Part shown: in pieces, positions 34,829 to 43,325 of the stretch
How the letters are laid out: every line of letters begins with the position of its first letter
Numbering within the stretch: the first letter of the stretch is position 1
Assembly: GCA_039798265.1 (NCBI GenBank)
Contig: JBDKGH010000103.1
Location: 1 to 64,000, forward strand
Length of the DNA: 64,000 bases
Source: JBDKGH01 sp039798265
GTDB taxonomy: Bacteria > Bacteroidota > Bacteroidia > Flavobacteriales_D > Sanyastnellaceae
Direction of reading: 5' to 3'
The notes under the pieces: model-generated
The model's input: the letters and a program-made list of their open reading frames with translations, nothing else
Database searches by the model: none
What the model was told of the DNA's origin: nothing
Position numbers and translations under genes: made by a program

Positions 34829-35347
34829 ATGAACTATAAAGAAAAGCTAGGAAAAATTACCACTTTCATCTTTGATGTGGATGGTGTATTTACAGATAAC
34901 ATCGTTTATTTAACTCCAGAAGGAGAGCAAATGCGCACGGCCAATGTTAAAGACGGTTACGTAGTGCAATTGGCGGTAAAAAAAGGACTGCGCATAGCCA
35001 TTATCAGTGGAGGAAAAAATGAAATGGTTCGCAAACGATTTGAAGGACTCGGGGTAACGGATATTTACCTCGGCTCTTCGCACAAAGAACACATCTTTGA
35101 TGACTATTTAAAAAAGTATAACCTCTCCGCTGAAGAAGTGGCTTACATGGGCGATGATATTCCTGATTATCCCGTGATGAAAAAAGTAGGTTTGGCCGTA
35201 TGCCCTGCTGATGCCGCGCCGGAGATCAAACACATTTGCCACTACGTTTCGCCGAAAAATGGCGGACAAGGATGCGTTCGTGATTTACTCGAACAAGCCT
35301 TAAAGATGCACGGCAAATGGATGGATTTTGAAAGTGTTATATGGTAA
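34829..35347 (+). CDS. kdsC: KdsC-type HAD phosphatase (Kdo 8-phosphate phosphatase)
   Basis: 172 residues, a HAD-IIIA phosphatase without cap domain. Motif I FDVDGVFTD has nucleophile Asp16 and Asp18, motif II is ISGG, and motif III/IV is YMGDDIPDYPVM. The segment GGQGCVRDLLE near the C-terminus is the conserved KdsC tail that reaches into the neighbouring active site in the tetramer. It releases phosphate from 3-deoxy-D-manno-octulosonate 8-phosphate to give Kdo for lipopolysaccharide. It may be co-transcribed with the DUF2520 gene and ends at a strong terminator. Confidence 0.93.
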   Translation: MNYKEKLGKITTFIFDVDGVFTDNIVYLTPEGEQMRTANVKDGYVVQLAVKKGLRIAIISGGKNEMVRKRFEGLGVTDIYLGSSHKEHIFDDYLKKYNLSAEEVAYMGDDIPDYPVMKKVGLAVCPADAAPEIKHICHYVSPKNGGQGCVRDLLEQALKMHGKWMDFESVIW

Positions 35348-35350
35348 TAA

Positions 35351-35377
35351 AAAAACCTCGGCTAAGCCGAGGTTTTT
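35351..35377. terminator. Bidirectional terminator after kdsC
   Basis: CCTCGGC pairs perfectly with GCCGAGG around TAA, with A5 on the left and T5 on the right. It also lies at the 3' side of the convergent secreted-protein gene. Confidence 0.9.
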
Positions 35378-35424
35378 GCTTTTAGAAACCGAAGGTATTC
35401 CCCACGGCTGCATCAAGTATTCAC

Positions 35425-36195
35425 TTATAGTTTTTCTGCTGCTTTGTTAGCGATTTTCTTCAAACGACCTTGAAGATCAGCAATCATACGAGTAGTCGCA
35501 TCTTGACACATAGGAAGAAGTTCATCTGTTTTCATTACCGGAATACCAGCAACCATGGCAACAGATTCTTTCGACATTGCAAATTCGTTGATTTTAAAAA
35601 CTTTATCACCTTCTTTATTCCACATTTTCATGCGGCAGTAAGCTTGAACACCAGCTGTACCCATGCCACCGATAGCCATTTTAGGAGTGAATTCGAAATC
35701 GATGTTTACGAACAATACACCATCCACTTTGTCGCCGAACATTTGTACCATACGTTGCTGATTGCTTTTTTCACCGCCTTTGCCTAAAGACTCCAAAAGT
35801 GGCTTATAACCACCTACGGTCAAATAACGGCGTTCGAAAATAGACTTATCCTCATCAGCTTTTGTCTCACCCCAAGCGCTTTCATATGCTAAGTAATCAG
35901 GATTGGTGACTACTTCAGATTCTGGGATCAAATCAAAAGGAAACTGTGGTGCGAATTCATTGAAGAATTTATCGTGGAAAGTTTGCAATACCGAGGTTAA
36001 ATCAAAGTTTGGATCATCAGCCAATGTTTGAACAGCAGCAATCATAGAAGCTCCACCAGCAAGATTACTCGTACCAATATACTTATCGCAATACATGGTA
36101 ACTACTGCTACTTTTTTGCGTTGAGCAAAAGCTGTGGTCGAAAAGAATGATAGCATTAAGGCCGCCATCATTAAGCCTTTAAACATAGTTTTCAT
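35425..36195 (-). CDS. Secreted protein of unknown function
   Basis: 256 residues with a clear Sec signal peptide (1-24, ending TTAFAQ) followed directly by RKKVAVVTMYCDKYIG. The mature part is one alpha/beta domain with a parallel strand/helix rhythm: KVAVVTM, GVLFVNIDFEFTP, and a final amphipathic helix. LIPESEVV and the KVAVV start loosely recall periplasmic CsgG/TolB-N-like folds, but I do not recognise the family. Two Cys (35 and one in QAYCRMKMW) plus one in MCQDATTR are present. It is transcribed alone between a terminator and the M1 operon, which is read divergently. Confidence 0.8.
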   Translation of the reverse strand: MKTMFKGLMMAALMLSFFSTTAFAQRKKVAVVTMYCDKYIGTSNLAGGASMIAAVQTLADDPNFDLTSVLQTFHDKFFNEFAPQFPFDLIPESEVVTNPDYLAYESAWGETKADEDKSIFERRYLTVGGYKPLLESLGKGGEKSNQQRMVQMFGDKVDGVLFVNIDFEFTPKMAIGGMGTAGVQAYCRMKMWNKEGDKVFKINEFAMSKESVAMVAGIPVMKTDELLPMCQDATTRMIADLQGRLKKIANKAAEKL

Positions 36196-36359
36196 ATCAG
36201 TTGATTGGTTTTAGTGTGCGAATATACCGCCTTAAATTGTTTTGGTTCGATATTTTGTAAAATCGTGCCCAACAGGTAATAATCATGCCATGAATCAAAG
36301 TACAAATGTTAAAAAGGAGGTGCGTCAACTTCGCGGCTGGCTGCTTAACTTGCACCAAA

Positions 36360-36367
36360 TATTTTTG
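36360..36367 (+). promoter_or_regulatory. Possible -7 box (TATTTTTG) for the M1-bioY operon
   Basis: Exact TAnnTTTG match ending eight bases before the ATG at 36376. No clear -33. Confidence 0.45.
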
Positions 36368-36375
36368 ACTTTTTC

Positions 36376-38235
36376 ATGAAATCTCTATTCATTGCTTTTG
36401 GGCTCTTTTGCGCCTCCTTGACCATGAGTGCTCAAGGTTACTGGCAACAAAAGGTGGACTATAAAATGGCCGTTGATTTTGATCACACCAACCACCAATA
36501 CACAGGCAAACAAACCCTCACCTATTTCAATCAATCGCCTGAGGAAATCAACCAAGTGTTTTATCATTTATACTTCAATGCCTTTCAACCAGGCAGTGCT
36601 ATGGATGAACGCTCGCGCAATATTGAAGATCCTGATCCACGCGTGGGTAGCCGTATTTCGAAACTTACTCCTGCTGAGCAAGGTTTTCTTCACGTAAAAA
36701 GCTTGAAGATGGATGGCAAGACGGTTTCTTTCGTAGAGAATGAAACTATACTCGAAGTAATGCTACCAAAGTCCATTCCTGCTGGTGGTAAAGCGGTTTT
36801 CGAAATGGAATTTGTAGGGCAAGTACCTCTTCAAATTCGCCGCAGCGGCCGCAACAATAGCGAAGGTATTGACTACAGCATGAGTCAATGGTATCCAAAA
36901 ATGTGCGAATACGATGAAGACGGTTGGCATCCCAACCCATACATCGGCCGCGAATTTTATGGGGTGTGGGGAGACTTTGATGTGCAGATCACCATGGATA
37001 AAAGTTACATGATTGGCGCTACTGGAGAATTACTCAATCCCGCCGAAATTGGAAAAGGATTTACCAAGGATGAAAGCAAAATCAAATTAATCCAAGGTTC
37101 GAAACTGACTTGGAAATGGAAAGCAGTGAATGTGCACGATTTTGTCTGGGCCGCCGATCCCGATTTTGTGCATGACCAAATACAAGTGCCCGATGGACCC
37201 ATGATCCACTTCTTTTATCAAGCAGATCCTGCCTATGTGGAGAATTGGAAAAAACTACCCGAGTTTACGTCCAAAGCGTTCCAACATTTATCGAAACACT
37301 TTGGTAAATATCCTTACCCCGTTTACAGCGTTATACAAGGGGGTGATGGTGGTATGGAATATCCCATGGCCACGTTGATCACCGGTAACCGCAAGCTTCC
37401 TAGCTTGGTTGGTGTTACCGTTCATGAAGCCGCTCACTCTTGGTATCAAGGTGTACTCGCTACCAACGAAAGTTTGTACCCTTGGATGGACGAAGGTTTT
37501 ACCAGTTATGCTTCTGCTGAAGTAATGGACCAACTTTTTGCTTCACCTGCTGCTAATCCGCATGATAATGCATATGCCGATTATAGCTCACTGGCGACTG
37601 ACGGAAAAGAAGAAGTACTGAGCACTCATGCTGATCATTACAACACCAATCATGCATACGGTTCGGCTTCTTACTCAAAAGGTGAAGTTTATCTCGCTCA
37701 ACTCGGATATATTGTGGGAGAAGAAATGCTCGATCAAATTATCTTGCGTTATTTCGAAACATGGAAATTCAAACACCCTGATGCCAACGATTTTATTCGC
37801 GTTGCCGAAAAAGAATCAGGAATGGTACTAGACTGGTATAATGAATACTTCGTTAATACGACAAAAACCATTGACTACGCCATTAGCGGACTCATGAGCA
37901 CCGATCAGAAAACCGAAGTCGTGATTGAACGCAAAGGCCTCATTCCGATGCCGCTTGAAGTGGAAGTAGTGTATACTGATCAAACGAAAGAACTCTTTTA
38001 CTTACCGCTCGACATTATGCGCGGGGAGAAAAAAATGAAGGGCTATAATGGAAAATGGACCATTATAAGTGATGTGAATTGGGTTAAAGAAAATATCGTG
38101 GTAACCATCAACAAACCATCAAAGGCCATTGAATCCATCACCATTGATCCAACAGACACTATGGCTGATATTGACCGCTCCAACAACAGCGTTCAATTGG
38201 AACAAGGTATCCAACTATTGATGATAAACCGCTAA
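36376..38235 (+). CDS. M1-family zinc metallopeptidase, secreted
   Basis: 619 residues with a Sec signal peptide (1-19, ending SAQ). The catalytic zinc motif HEAAH is at 350-354 and the third ligand Glu373 is in DEGF, exactly 18 residues on. GGDGGMEYP (about 322-330) replaces the usual GAMEN exopeptidase motif in the shorter form common to Bacteroidota periplasmic M1 enzymes. After about residue 500 the protein ends in a small beta domain rather than a helical armadillo domain, unlike the other M1 enzyme in this window. First gene of a tight operon: the bioY ATG is four bases after the stop. Confidence 0.93.
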   Translation: MKSLFIAFGLFCASLTMSAQGYWQQKVDYKMAVDFDHTNHQYTGKQTLTYFNQSPEEINQVFYHLYFNAFQPGSAMDERSRNIEDPDPRVGSRISKLTPAEQGFLHVKSLKMDGKTVSFVENETILEVMLPKSIPAGGKAVFEMEFVGQVPLQIRRSGRNNSEGIDYSMSQWYPKMCEYDEDGWHPNPYIGREFYGVWGDFDVQITMDKSYMIGATGELLNPAEIGKGFTKDESKIKLIQGSKLTWKWKAVNVHDFVWAADPDFVHDQIQVPDGPMIHFFYQADPAYVENWKKLPEFTSKAFQHLSKHFGKYPYPVYSVIQGGDGGMEYPMATLITGNRKLPSLVGVTVHEAAHSWYQGVLATNESLYPWMDEGFTSYASAEVMDQLFASPAANPHDNAYADYSSLATDGKEEVLSTHADHYNTNHAYGSASYSKGEVYLAQLGYIVGEEMLDQIILRYFETWKFKHPDANDFIRVAEKESGMVLDWYNEYFVNTTKTIDYAISGLMSTDQKTEVVIERKGLIPMPLEVEVVYTDQTKELFYLPLDIMRGEKKMKGYNGKWTIISDVNWVKENIVVTINKPSKAIESITIDPTDTMADIDRSNNSVQLEQGIQLLMINR

Positions 38236-38239
38236 AATC

Positions 38240-38818
38240 ATGCTGCAAGGACTACTGCAATTTCACTCCAAACCAGTGATTGATTTTTTGATAAAATTGA
38301 TCATCAGTTTAATCTTATTGGTAACCATAGCTCCGCTCACTGTAGGTGTTAAGGAAAATATGCCCATCACCCTTCAAACACTCGTTATTATACAAGTAGC
38401 AGTGCTTTGGGGCTGGCAAATTGGTGGGCTTTCCACTTTGCTGTATGTAGTGATCGGTTTATTAGGTGCGCCTGTTTTTTCCAATCACACCGGAGGCTTC
38501 GGTCACCTCAACGGCATCTTTGGTGGTTTCTTTTTTGGATTTGTAGTAGCGGCTGTTTTAGCGGGTTTTGCTGCTGAACAAAAGTTCGCTAAAAATCCAA
38601 TTGGAAACTTTTCTATCTGGATAGGAGCGCATGCAATTGTGCTTCTTTTTGGTGCCATCTGGCTGCGAAAATTCAATCCTGACAATTGGCAGGGCATGAT
38701 TAAAATAGCCATGCCTGGGGCGCTCATCAAATCAGCATTTGGGCTGCTACTCACTCAGATTATTTTTCGACTTGCAGCCGGAAGAACGAACTATTACAAC
38801 AAGACAAAAAAAGCATAA
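38240..38818 (+). CDS. bioY: Biotin transporter BioY
   Basis: 192 residues with six transmembrane helices. The BioY signature is present: TVGVKENMPITLQTLVIIQV (split here as PITLQTL), followed by GGLSTLLYVVIGLLGAPVFSN and the glycine-rich GGFGHLNGIFGGFFFGF. BioY is the substrate-binding S component of an energy-coupling factor transporter; solitary BioY proteins without BioM and BioN can act alone in some bacteria. No ATPase or T component lies here. Its neighbours (M1 peptidase four bases upstream, PaaG-like isomerase two bases downstream) are not biotin genes, though biotin and CoA-ester metabolism are linked through carboxylases. Confidence 0.94.
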   Translation: MLQGLLQFHSKPVIDFLIKLIISLILLVTIAPLTVGVKENMPITLQTLVIIQVAVLWGWQIGGLSTLLYVVIGLLGAPVFSNHTGGFGHLNGIFGGFFFGFVVAAVLAGFAAEQKFAKNPIGNFSIWIGAHAIVLLFGAIWLRKFNPDNWQGMIKIAMPGALIKSAFGLLLTQIIFRLAAGRTNYYNKTKKA

Positions 38819-38820
38819 TC

Positions 38821-39597
38821 ATGTCATTGATTACCTATCAACAAGAAGGCGGAGTGGTTTATTTGCATTTAAACCGTCCCGACAAATTCAATAGTTTCAA
38901 TCGCCCAATGGCATTGGAAATGCAAGAGCAACTGGACAAATGCGGTGCTGATGCTTCCGTGCGTGCAGTGGTGATCACAGGCACAGGAAAAGCTTTTTGT
39001 GCAGGCCAAGATTTGCAAGAAGCCATTGATCCTAACGGACCAGGACTTCAGCGCATTCTTAGCGAAGGTTACAACCCCATTATAGAACGAATTCGCACCC
39101 TTGCGAAACCAGTTATCGCTGCTGTAAATGGCGTAGCTGCAGGTGCCGGAGCAAACATCGCTTTGGCTTGTGATATTGTTATAGCAACGGAATCCGCTTC
39201 ATTCATTCAAGCCTTTTCTAAAATTGGTTTGATACCAGACAGCGGTGGAACGTATATGCTTCCTCGTTTGATCGGATTTCAAAAAGCAAGTGCATTGATG
39301 ATGCTCGGTGATAAAGTGAGTGCACAAGAAGCTGAGCGCATCGGTATGATCTATCGTTATTATCCCGATGCGGAGTTCGGCGAAAAAGTAAAAGCGCTTG
39401 CCGACCAAGTTTCACAAATGCCAACCAAAGGACTCGCCTTAACCAAAAAAGCCCTGAATGCGGGACTCGTGAATACACTCGACCAACAACTAGCCGAAGA
39501 AGAAGTACTGCAAATACAAGCTGGAAATAGTTACGATTACAAAGAAGGAGTTCAAGCCTTTTTAGAAAAACGTGCACCACAGTTTTTGGGAAAATAA
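38821..39597 (+). CDS. Enoyl-CoA hydratase/isomerase, PaaG-like
   Basis: 258 residues of crotonase fold. The oxyanion-hole segments are AFCAGQDLQEA (about 58-68) and NGVAAGAGANIALACD (about 103-118). The KIGLIPDSGGTYMLPRLIG segment (about 131-149) has Asp in place of the hydratase Glu144, a pattern seen in PaaG, the ring 1,2-epoxyphenylacetyl-CoA isomerase. No other phenylacetate genes are visible, so a general enoyl-CoA isomerase role is equally possible. Third gene of the operon. Confidence 0.88.
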   Translation: MSLITYQQEGGVVYLHLNRPDKFNSFNRPMALEMQEQLDKCGADASVRAVVITGTGKAFCAGQDLQEAIDPNGPGLQRILSEGYNPIIERIRTLAKPVIAAVNGVAAGAGANIALACDIVIATESASFIQAFSKIGLIPDSGGTYMLPRLIGFQKASALMMLGDKVSAQEAERIGMIYRYYPDAEFGEKVKALADQVSQMPTKGLALTKKALNAGLVNTLDQQLAEEEVLQIQAGNSYDYKEGVQAFLEKRAPQFLGK

Positions 39598-39608
39598 TAC
39601 CGCACGGC

Positions 39609-39881
39609 ATGAATTGGATTTCCATACACGATCAGTTACCGGCTGACCAAGAAAGAGTGTTGGCTTTTGTGCCCAACAACAAAGTTTTTTTACCAGGTAA
39701 AACAGGCGAGTTTGAATTACGCGAAGTTATTGTGTTGAAATTTTTAGCTGATTTCTACCCAGAGGGCAGCGAAAAAAGAGAAAAACACGGAGCACATTTT
39801 TGGCAAGGTGAGGGCAATTCTAATCACTTCTTCAAGGATGTGACCTTTTGGATGCCCATGCCTTCCGCACCAATTCACTAA
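39609..39881 (+). CDS. Small DUF551-like protein
   Basis: 90 residues, opening MNWISIHDQLPADQERVLAF and closing VTFWMPMPSAP. The pairing of W-x-S/P-x-x-D-x-L-P at the start and W-M-P-x-P at the end is the DUF551 pattern, found in bacteria and phages, function unknown. Start 11 bases after the PaaG-like gene. Single-domain and cytoplasmic. Confidence 0.8.
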   Translation: MNWISIHDQLPADQERVLAFVPNNKVFLPGKTGEFELREVIVLKFLADFYPEGSEKREKHGAHFWQGEGNSNHFFKDVTFWMPMPSAPIH

Positions 39882-39901
39882 CTTTTGATTACTTTAGTAT
39901 T

Positions 39902-40435
39902 ATGTCAACAAGCAACTCTGACCTTATTCAAAACTGGCAAAAGATTTTTCGCCAGTACAAAGCATTGGGCGAAAAAGCCATGGTGCAAGTATCCGACGAA
40001 CGACTTTTTTGGACCTTTTACAATGACTCGAATAGTGTAAGCATGATCGTGCAGCACATGAGTGGAAATATGCTTTCTCGCTTTACTAATTTCTTTGAAG
40101 AAGATGGAGAAAAGCCTTGGAGAAACCGAGATAAAGAATTTGAACTACTCATCAGCAGCCGCGAAGAAATGATGCTGGCATGGGATAAAGGATGGATGTG
40201 TTTCTTTGATGTTTTGGATCATCTCAGCCATGAAGATCTCGATCGTAAAGTAATTATTCGAAACGAAGAGCACACTGTAACCGAAGCATTTCAACGGCAA
40301 TTAGCCCACTATTCTTATCACGTAGGACAAATTGTGTTTTTATCCAAAATGCTAGCAATAGAAAGTTGGAACAGCTTGAGTATTCCCAAGAATGGCTCCA
40401 GTGATTTTAATAACCAAATGATGGGAAGAGGCTAA
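39902..40435 (+). CDS. DUF1572 / DinB-like protein
   Basis: 177 residues from the ATG at 39902; an upstream in-frame start would overlap the DUF551 gene and add residues with no family match. A four-helix bundle of the DinB/YfiT type: VQHMSGNM (about 53-60), and the C-terminal HYSYHVGQIVFLSK (about 138-151) supply the three His of the usual metal site. DinB-like proteins include thiol-dependent S-transferases and others of unknown activity. Last gene of the five-gene operon; its stop codon sits in the loop of the operon's terminator. Confidence 0.85.
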   Translation: MSTSNSDLIQNWQKIFRQYKALGEKAMVQVSDERLFWTFYNDSNSVSMIVQHMSGNMLSRFTNFFEEDGEKPWRNRDKEFELLISSREEMMLAWDKGWMCFFDVLDHLSHEDLDRKVIIRNEEHTVTEAFQRQLAHYSYHVGQIVFLSKMLAIESWNSLSIPKNGSSDFNNQMMGRG

Positions 40436-40450
40436 ACGCCTCTTTTTTTT
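40427..40450. terminator. Terminator overlapping the DUF1572 stop codon
   Basis: AGAGGC pairs with GCCTCT around TAAAC, followed by eight or more T. The loop's TAA is the stop codon of the DUF1572 gene, and the T run is directly followed by the end of the convergent FG-GAP gene. Confidence 0.8.
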
Positions 40451-42675
40451 TACTGCTTAATCAATCGAGTTGTAACCGCACTATTCGAATCAGTGAACTG
40501 TAAAATGTAAACACCTATGGGCAGATCCTCGTTGGAAAAAGTGGTTATTCGTTGGTTCGCTTTTTTGCGAAGCAATTGACGACCATTGATATCATATAAA
40601 GTAAACTCACCAGTGGCATCTGCATTTTCGATCAACACATTCCATTCATGCGTAGATGGATTGGGATAAGCTTGTAAAGTAGCTTGTTTCCCGAATTCTT
40701 CCGTTCCTTCCCATATATCCAAGAAAAACGCAAGCCCCCCACCTACTTGTCCCATCACGAGGTCGAGGAAGTTATCATTATTAAAGTCACCCAAAGCAAC
40801 TGAAGATCGATCCCCTTCACGTTTGATCATACTCTCATCTGGCAATGAAGCTGCAAATTGGTCATTACCTAACACATCAATGGTATATACCTGTACTACT
40901 CCTGTTTCAGTGCCTAGAAATAACGTTGTGACATCAGGGACATATACAAAATGAGGCACAGAGTAACCGAAAATACCCAAGTAATTCGGAGCTACGATGT
41001 CCGCCAGAGTATCTTCAATCAATTGAAAATTTGCCACACTTGCAGTTCCAATATTTTTATAATAATTGATATTTCCTTCTTTTTCACCCACCAACAAATC
41101 GAGCAAGCCATCTTGATTCAAATCAAACAATTGTGGTGTGGCAAATTGTCCCACATCGAGCAAAGCTCCTGTATTATCGAGCAATTGAACCGGAGGAGAT
41201 TGGTATCCATTGTCATTTTCAAACACCCGTACAAATCCATCTTGATCGCCCAAAATCAAATCCTTGTCCCCGTCGCTATCGATATCTCCGAAGGAAGGAT
41301 GAACAGATTTTAGTTGAAGTGATAAAATATCTACCCAATTGGAATCGGCCAACTGCAACGCTTCGCCTATGTTTTCATAGAGATACAGTCGTGAAGTGAA
41401 TTGATTGGCAGGATCATATTGTACCCGATTGGCTACAATCAAATCTATCAATCCATCGCCATTCACATCTTCTATGGCAGGTGCAGCGCCGAGACCCCAA
41501 TCGATCATTCCTTCTTGCAAAAAAGCGTCGGTTACAAACTCAAAAACAGGACTCGTATTGGTTCCGTTGTTTTTATAGAGCCACAAACTTTTATGATCGA
41601 GAGCCGAAGCATTGGCGTTCGGACTTACCAAAAGATCTTTCACTCCATCGTTTGTGACATCTTCATAAAATGCTCCTGGAAAAAGGGTCATGTTTACCGC
41701 GGGCGCTGCACCTCCTGAACTAAAAGGAAAGTCGTTGTTAAACGTAATCGCACTATCAATGCCGCCTTCGGTATCTACCATCAGCAGTGACACCAAATTG
41801 GGTTCGGTAACATCGCCTAAAACAAGGTCCTTTACCCCATTATTATCTAAATCCAGCGATAAGATGGTGCCTCCCGTGTGGCGAAAGGTATTTTCACCAT
41901 TGGAAGAAATTTCGTTGGTGCGAGGATTATTCACATTCAAATTGCAAGAGAAGGTATCCCCGTAGAAAATATCAAAACTCTCAGGGCTTTCGTTAAACAT
42001 GCCATAACAGCGATTGGCACAGATATAATCCATTTCATCACACGTGCCATTTTCCACTTGCATTGATTTAAAATAATACATGGTGGTACTTTGCTCAGAG
42101 AAGGAGAAGATATCAATATCACCATCCTCATCGTAATCGACAAAGGATGGAATATCGACACTGATGGTGTAAAGTGGAGCGTCGAAAGGATTGTTACCGA
42201 TGGCATAATTGGCCTGAATTAGGTTACCGCCATTTGCAGGAGTAAACGCCAGTTCTCCGCCTGACACCGTGGTGTTATACCACACCAACATGCCACTTTG
42301 ACTATTGGAACAAATATCCTTTTTTCCATCGCAATTGAAGTCGCGCATGAAGGCCCAGTTTTTCAGTGTACTGGGAAAAGCTGAATTGTATTGTAAAGTG
42401 TAGCGATATTTTGATTCTCCCGGTTGGGTGCTTTCGTTGATGAAAATATTTACCCGCGCACTGATGCGATCAAACACAAACAAGTCTTCCCTTCCATCTT
42501 CATTGAAATCCGCGGTACTCACTTGCACTGAATTTAGGCCACCTGCCCAGGGATTAGCCAATTGCCCGTTATGAGAAACAGAAGGATAGTCATAGGATCG
42601 TTCAAAAAAACTAATCAACTGTGCATTTCCTGTTAAGGACAATAGCGCGAATACAAAGAGGCAATAGCTTTTCAT
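40450..42675 (-). CDS. Secreted FG-GAP/VCBS beta-propeller protein with T9SS type A sorting domain
   Basis: 741 residues. Sec signal 1-18 (ending TGNAQ). The body contains about nine calcium-type loops of the form D-x-D/N-x-D-G-x-x-D-L (for example DFNEDGREDLF, DYDEDGDIDIF, DLDNNGVKDLV, DVNGDGLIDLIV, DIDSDGDKDLI, DLNQDGLLDLL), the signature of integrin-like FG-GAP repeats that form beta-propellers. From about residue 665 the type A sorting domain begins: AYPNPSTHEWNV, FTLYDINGRQLL and GVYILQF, ending TRLIKQ. Exported by the T9SS and probably attached to surface lipopolysaccharide. An adhesion or matrix-binding role is likely but not shown. Confidence 0.92.
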   Translation of the reverse strand: MKSYCLFVFALLSLTGNAQLISFFERSYDYPSVSHNGQLANPWAGGLNSVQVSTADFNEDGREDLFVFDRISARVNIFINESTQPGESKYRYTLQYNSAFPSTLKNWAFMRDFNCDGKKDICSNSQSGMLVWYNTTVSGGELAFTPANGGNLIQANYAIGNNPFDAPLYTISVDIPSFVDYDEDGDIDIFSFSEQSTTMYYFKSMQVENGTCDEMDYICANRCYGMFNESPESFDIFYGDTFSCNLNVNNPRTNEISSNGENTFRHTGGTILSLDLDNNGVKDLVLGDVTEPNLVSLLMVDTEGGIDSAITFNNDFPFSSGGAAPAVNMTLFPGAFYEDVTNDGVKDLLVSPNANASALDHKSLWLYKNNGTNTSPVFEFVTDAFLQEGMIDWGLGAAPAIEDVNGDGLIDLIVANRVQYDPANQFTSRLYLYENIGEALQLADSNWVDILSLQLKSVHPSFGDIDSDGDKDLILGDQDGFVRVFENDNGYQSPPVQLLDNTGALLDVGQFATPQLFDLNQDGLLDLLVGEKEGNINYYKNIGTASVANFQLIEDTLADIVAPNYLGIFGYSVPHFVYVPDVTTLFLGTETGVVQVYTIDVLGNDQFAASLPDESMIKREGDRSSVALGDFNNDNFLDLVMGQVGGGLAFFLDIWEGTEEFGKQATLQAYPNPSTHEWNVLIENADATGEFTLYDINGRQLLRKKANQRITTFSNEDLPIGVYILQFTDSNSAVTTRLIKQ

Positions 42676-42803
42676 GTTTCAATTTTAGTCATTTAGCGGT
42701 GGATCACAAAAACAATTCACCATGCACAATAGAAATCTTTCCATTTCGATATACCAATGAAACCTGTTATCCCCCATTTTTGAACCCGTAAAACCACAAG
42801 ACA

Positions 42804-43325
42804 ATGTTGCAACCCATGAGTTTGGTCATTTTGGCCGTAATCGTATTGATGATTTTCCTCGGTGTTTTTTTCCTTTTTGAACGATGGTTAAAACATCGCG
42901 AAAGAGAATGGGCCTTTATGCTCAAAACAGAAAACAATAAGGCGATGAGTCCTTTGCGCATATCAGCTTATGAGCGCACCATTATTATGCTCGAGCGCAT
43001 AACTCCCACAAGCTTGGTCATGCGCCAAAATTTAATGGGCAAATCGGCGGGAGCCGTTCAATTGGAGTTGATCAAAGCCATTCGCGAGGAATTTGAGCTC
43101 AATGTTTCGCTTCAAATGTATATGTCAGAGGCCGCTTGGTCTCGAGTGGTGCGCGCCAAAGATGAAACAACCGAATTAGTGAAAATCGCCTTTTCACGGG
43201 TAACTCCGGAGAGTTCGGCGATTGACCTCAGTCGAGAAATTTTTCAGCTAGAAGCCATGACTGGTAATGCTTTAATCAAAGAAGCGATTATTGCTATTCG
43301 CACTGAAATTGCCCGACATTACTAA
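42804..43325 (+). CDS. DUF7935-like membrane-anchored protein
   Basis: 173 residues. An N-terminal transmembrane helix (about 6-27) is followed by a basic stretch and a cytoplasmic helical domain, with SPLRISAYERTIIMLERITPTSLVMR near residues 50-75 as the recognisable block, and IREEFELNVSLQMY. I recognise the pattern as a Bacteroidota-wide family of unknown function (DUF7935). Its stop codon overlaps that of the convergent FAS1-like lipoprotein gene by four bases. Confidence 0.78.
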   Translation: MLQPMSLVILAVIVLMIFLGVFFLFERWLKHREREWAFMLKTENNKAMSPLRISAYERTIIMLERITPTSLVMRQNLMGKSAGAVQLELIKAIREEFELNVSLQMYMSEAAWSRVVRAKDETTELVKIAFSRVTPESSAIDLSREIFQLEAMTGNALIKEAIIAIRTEIARHY

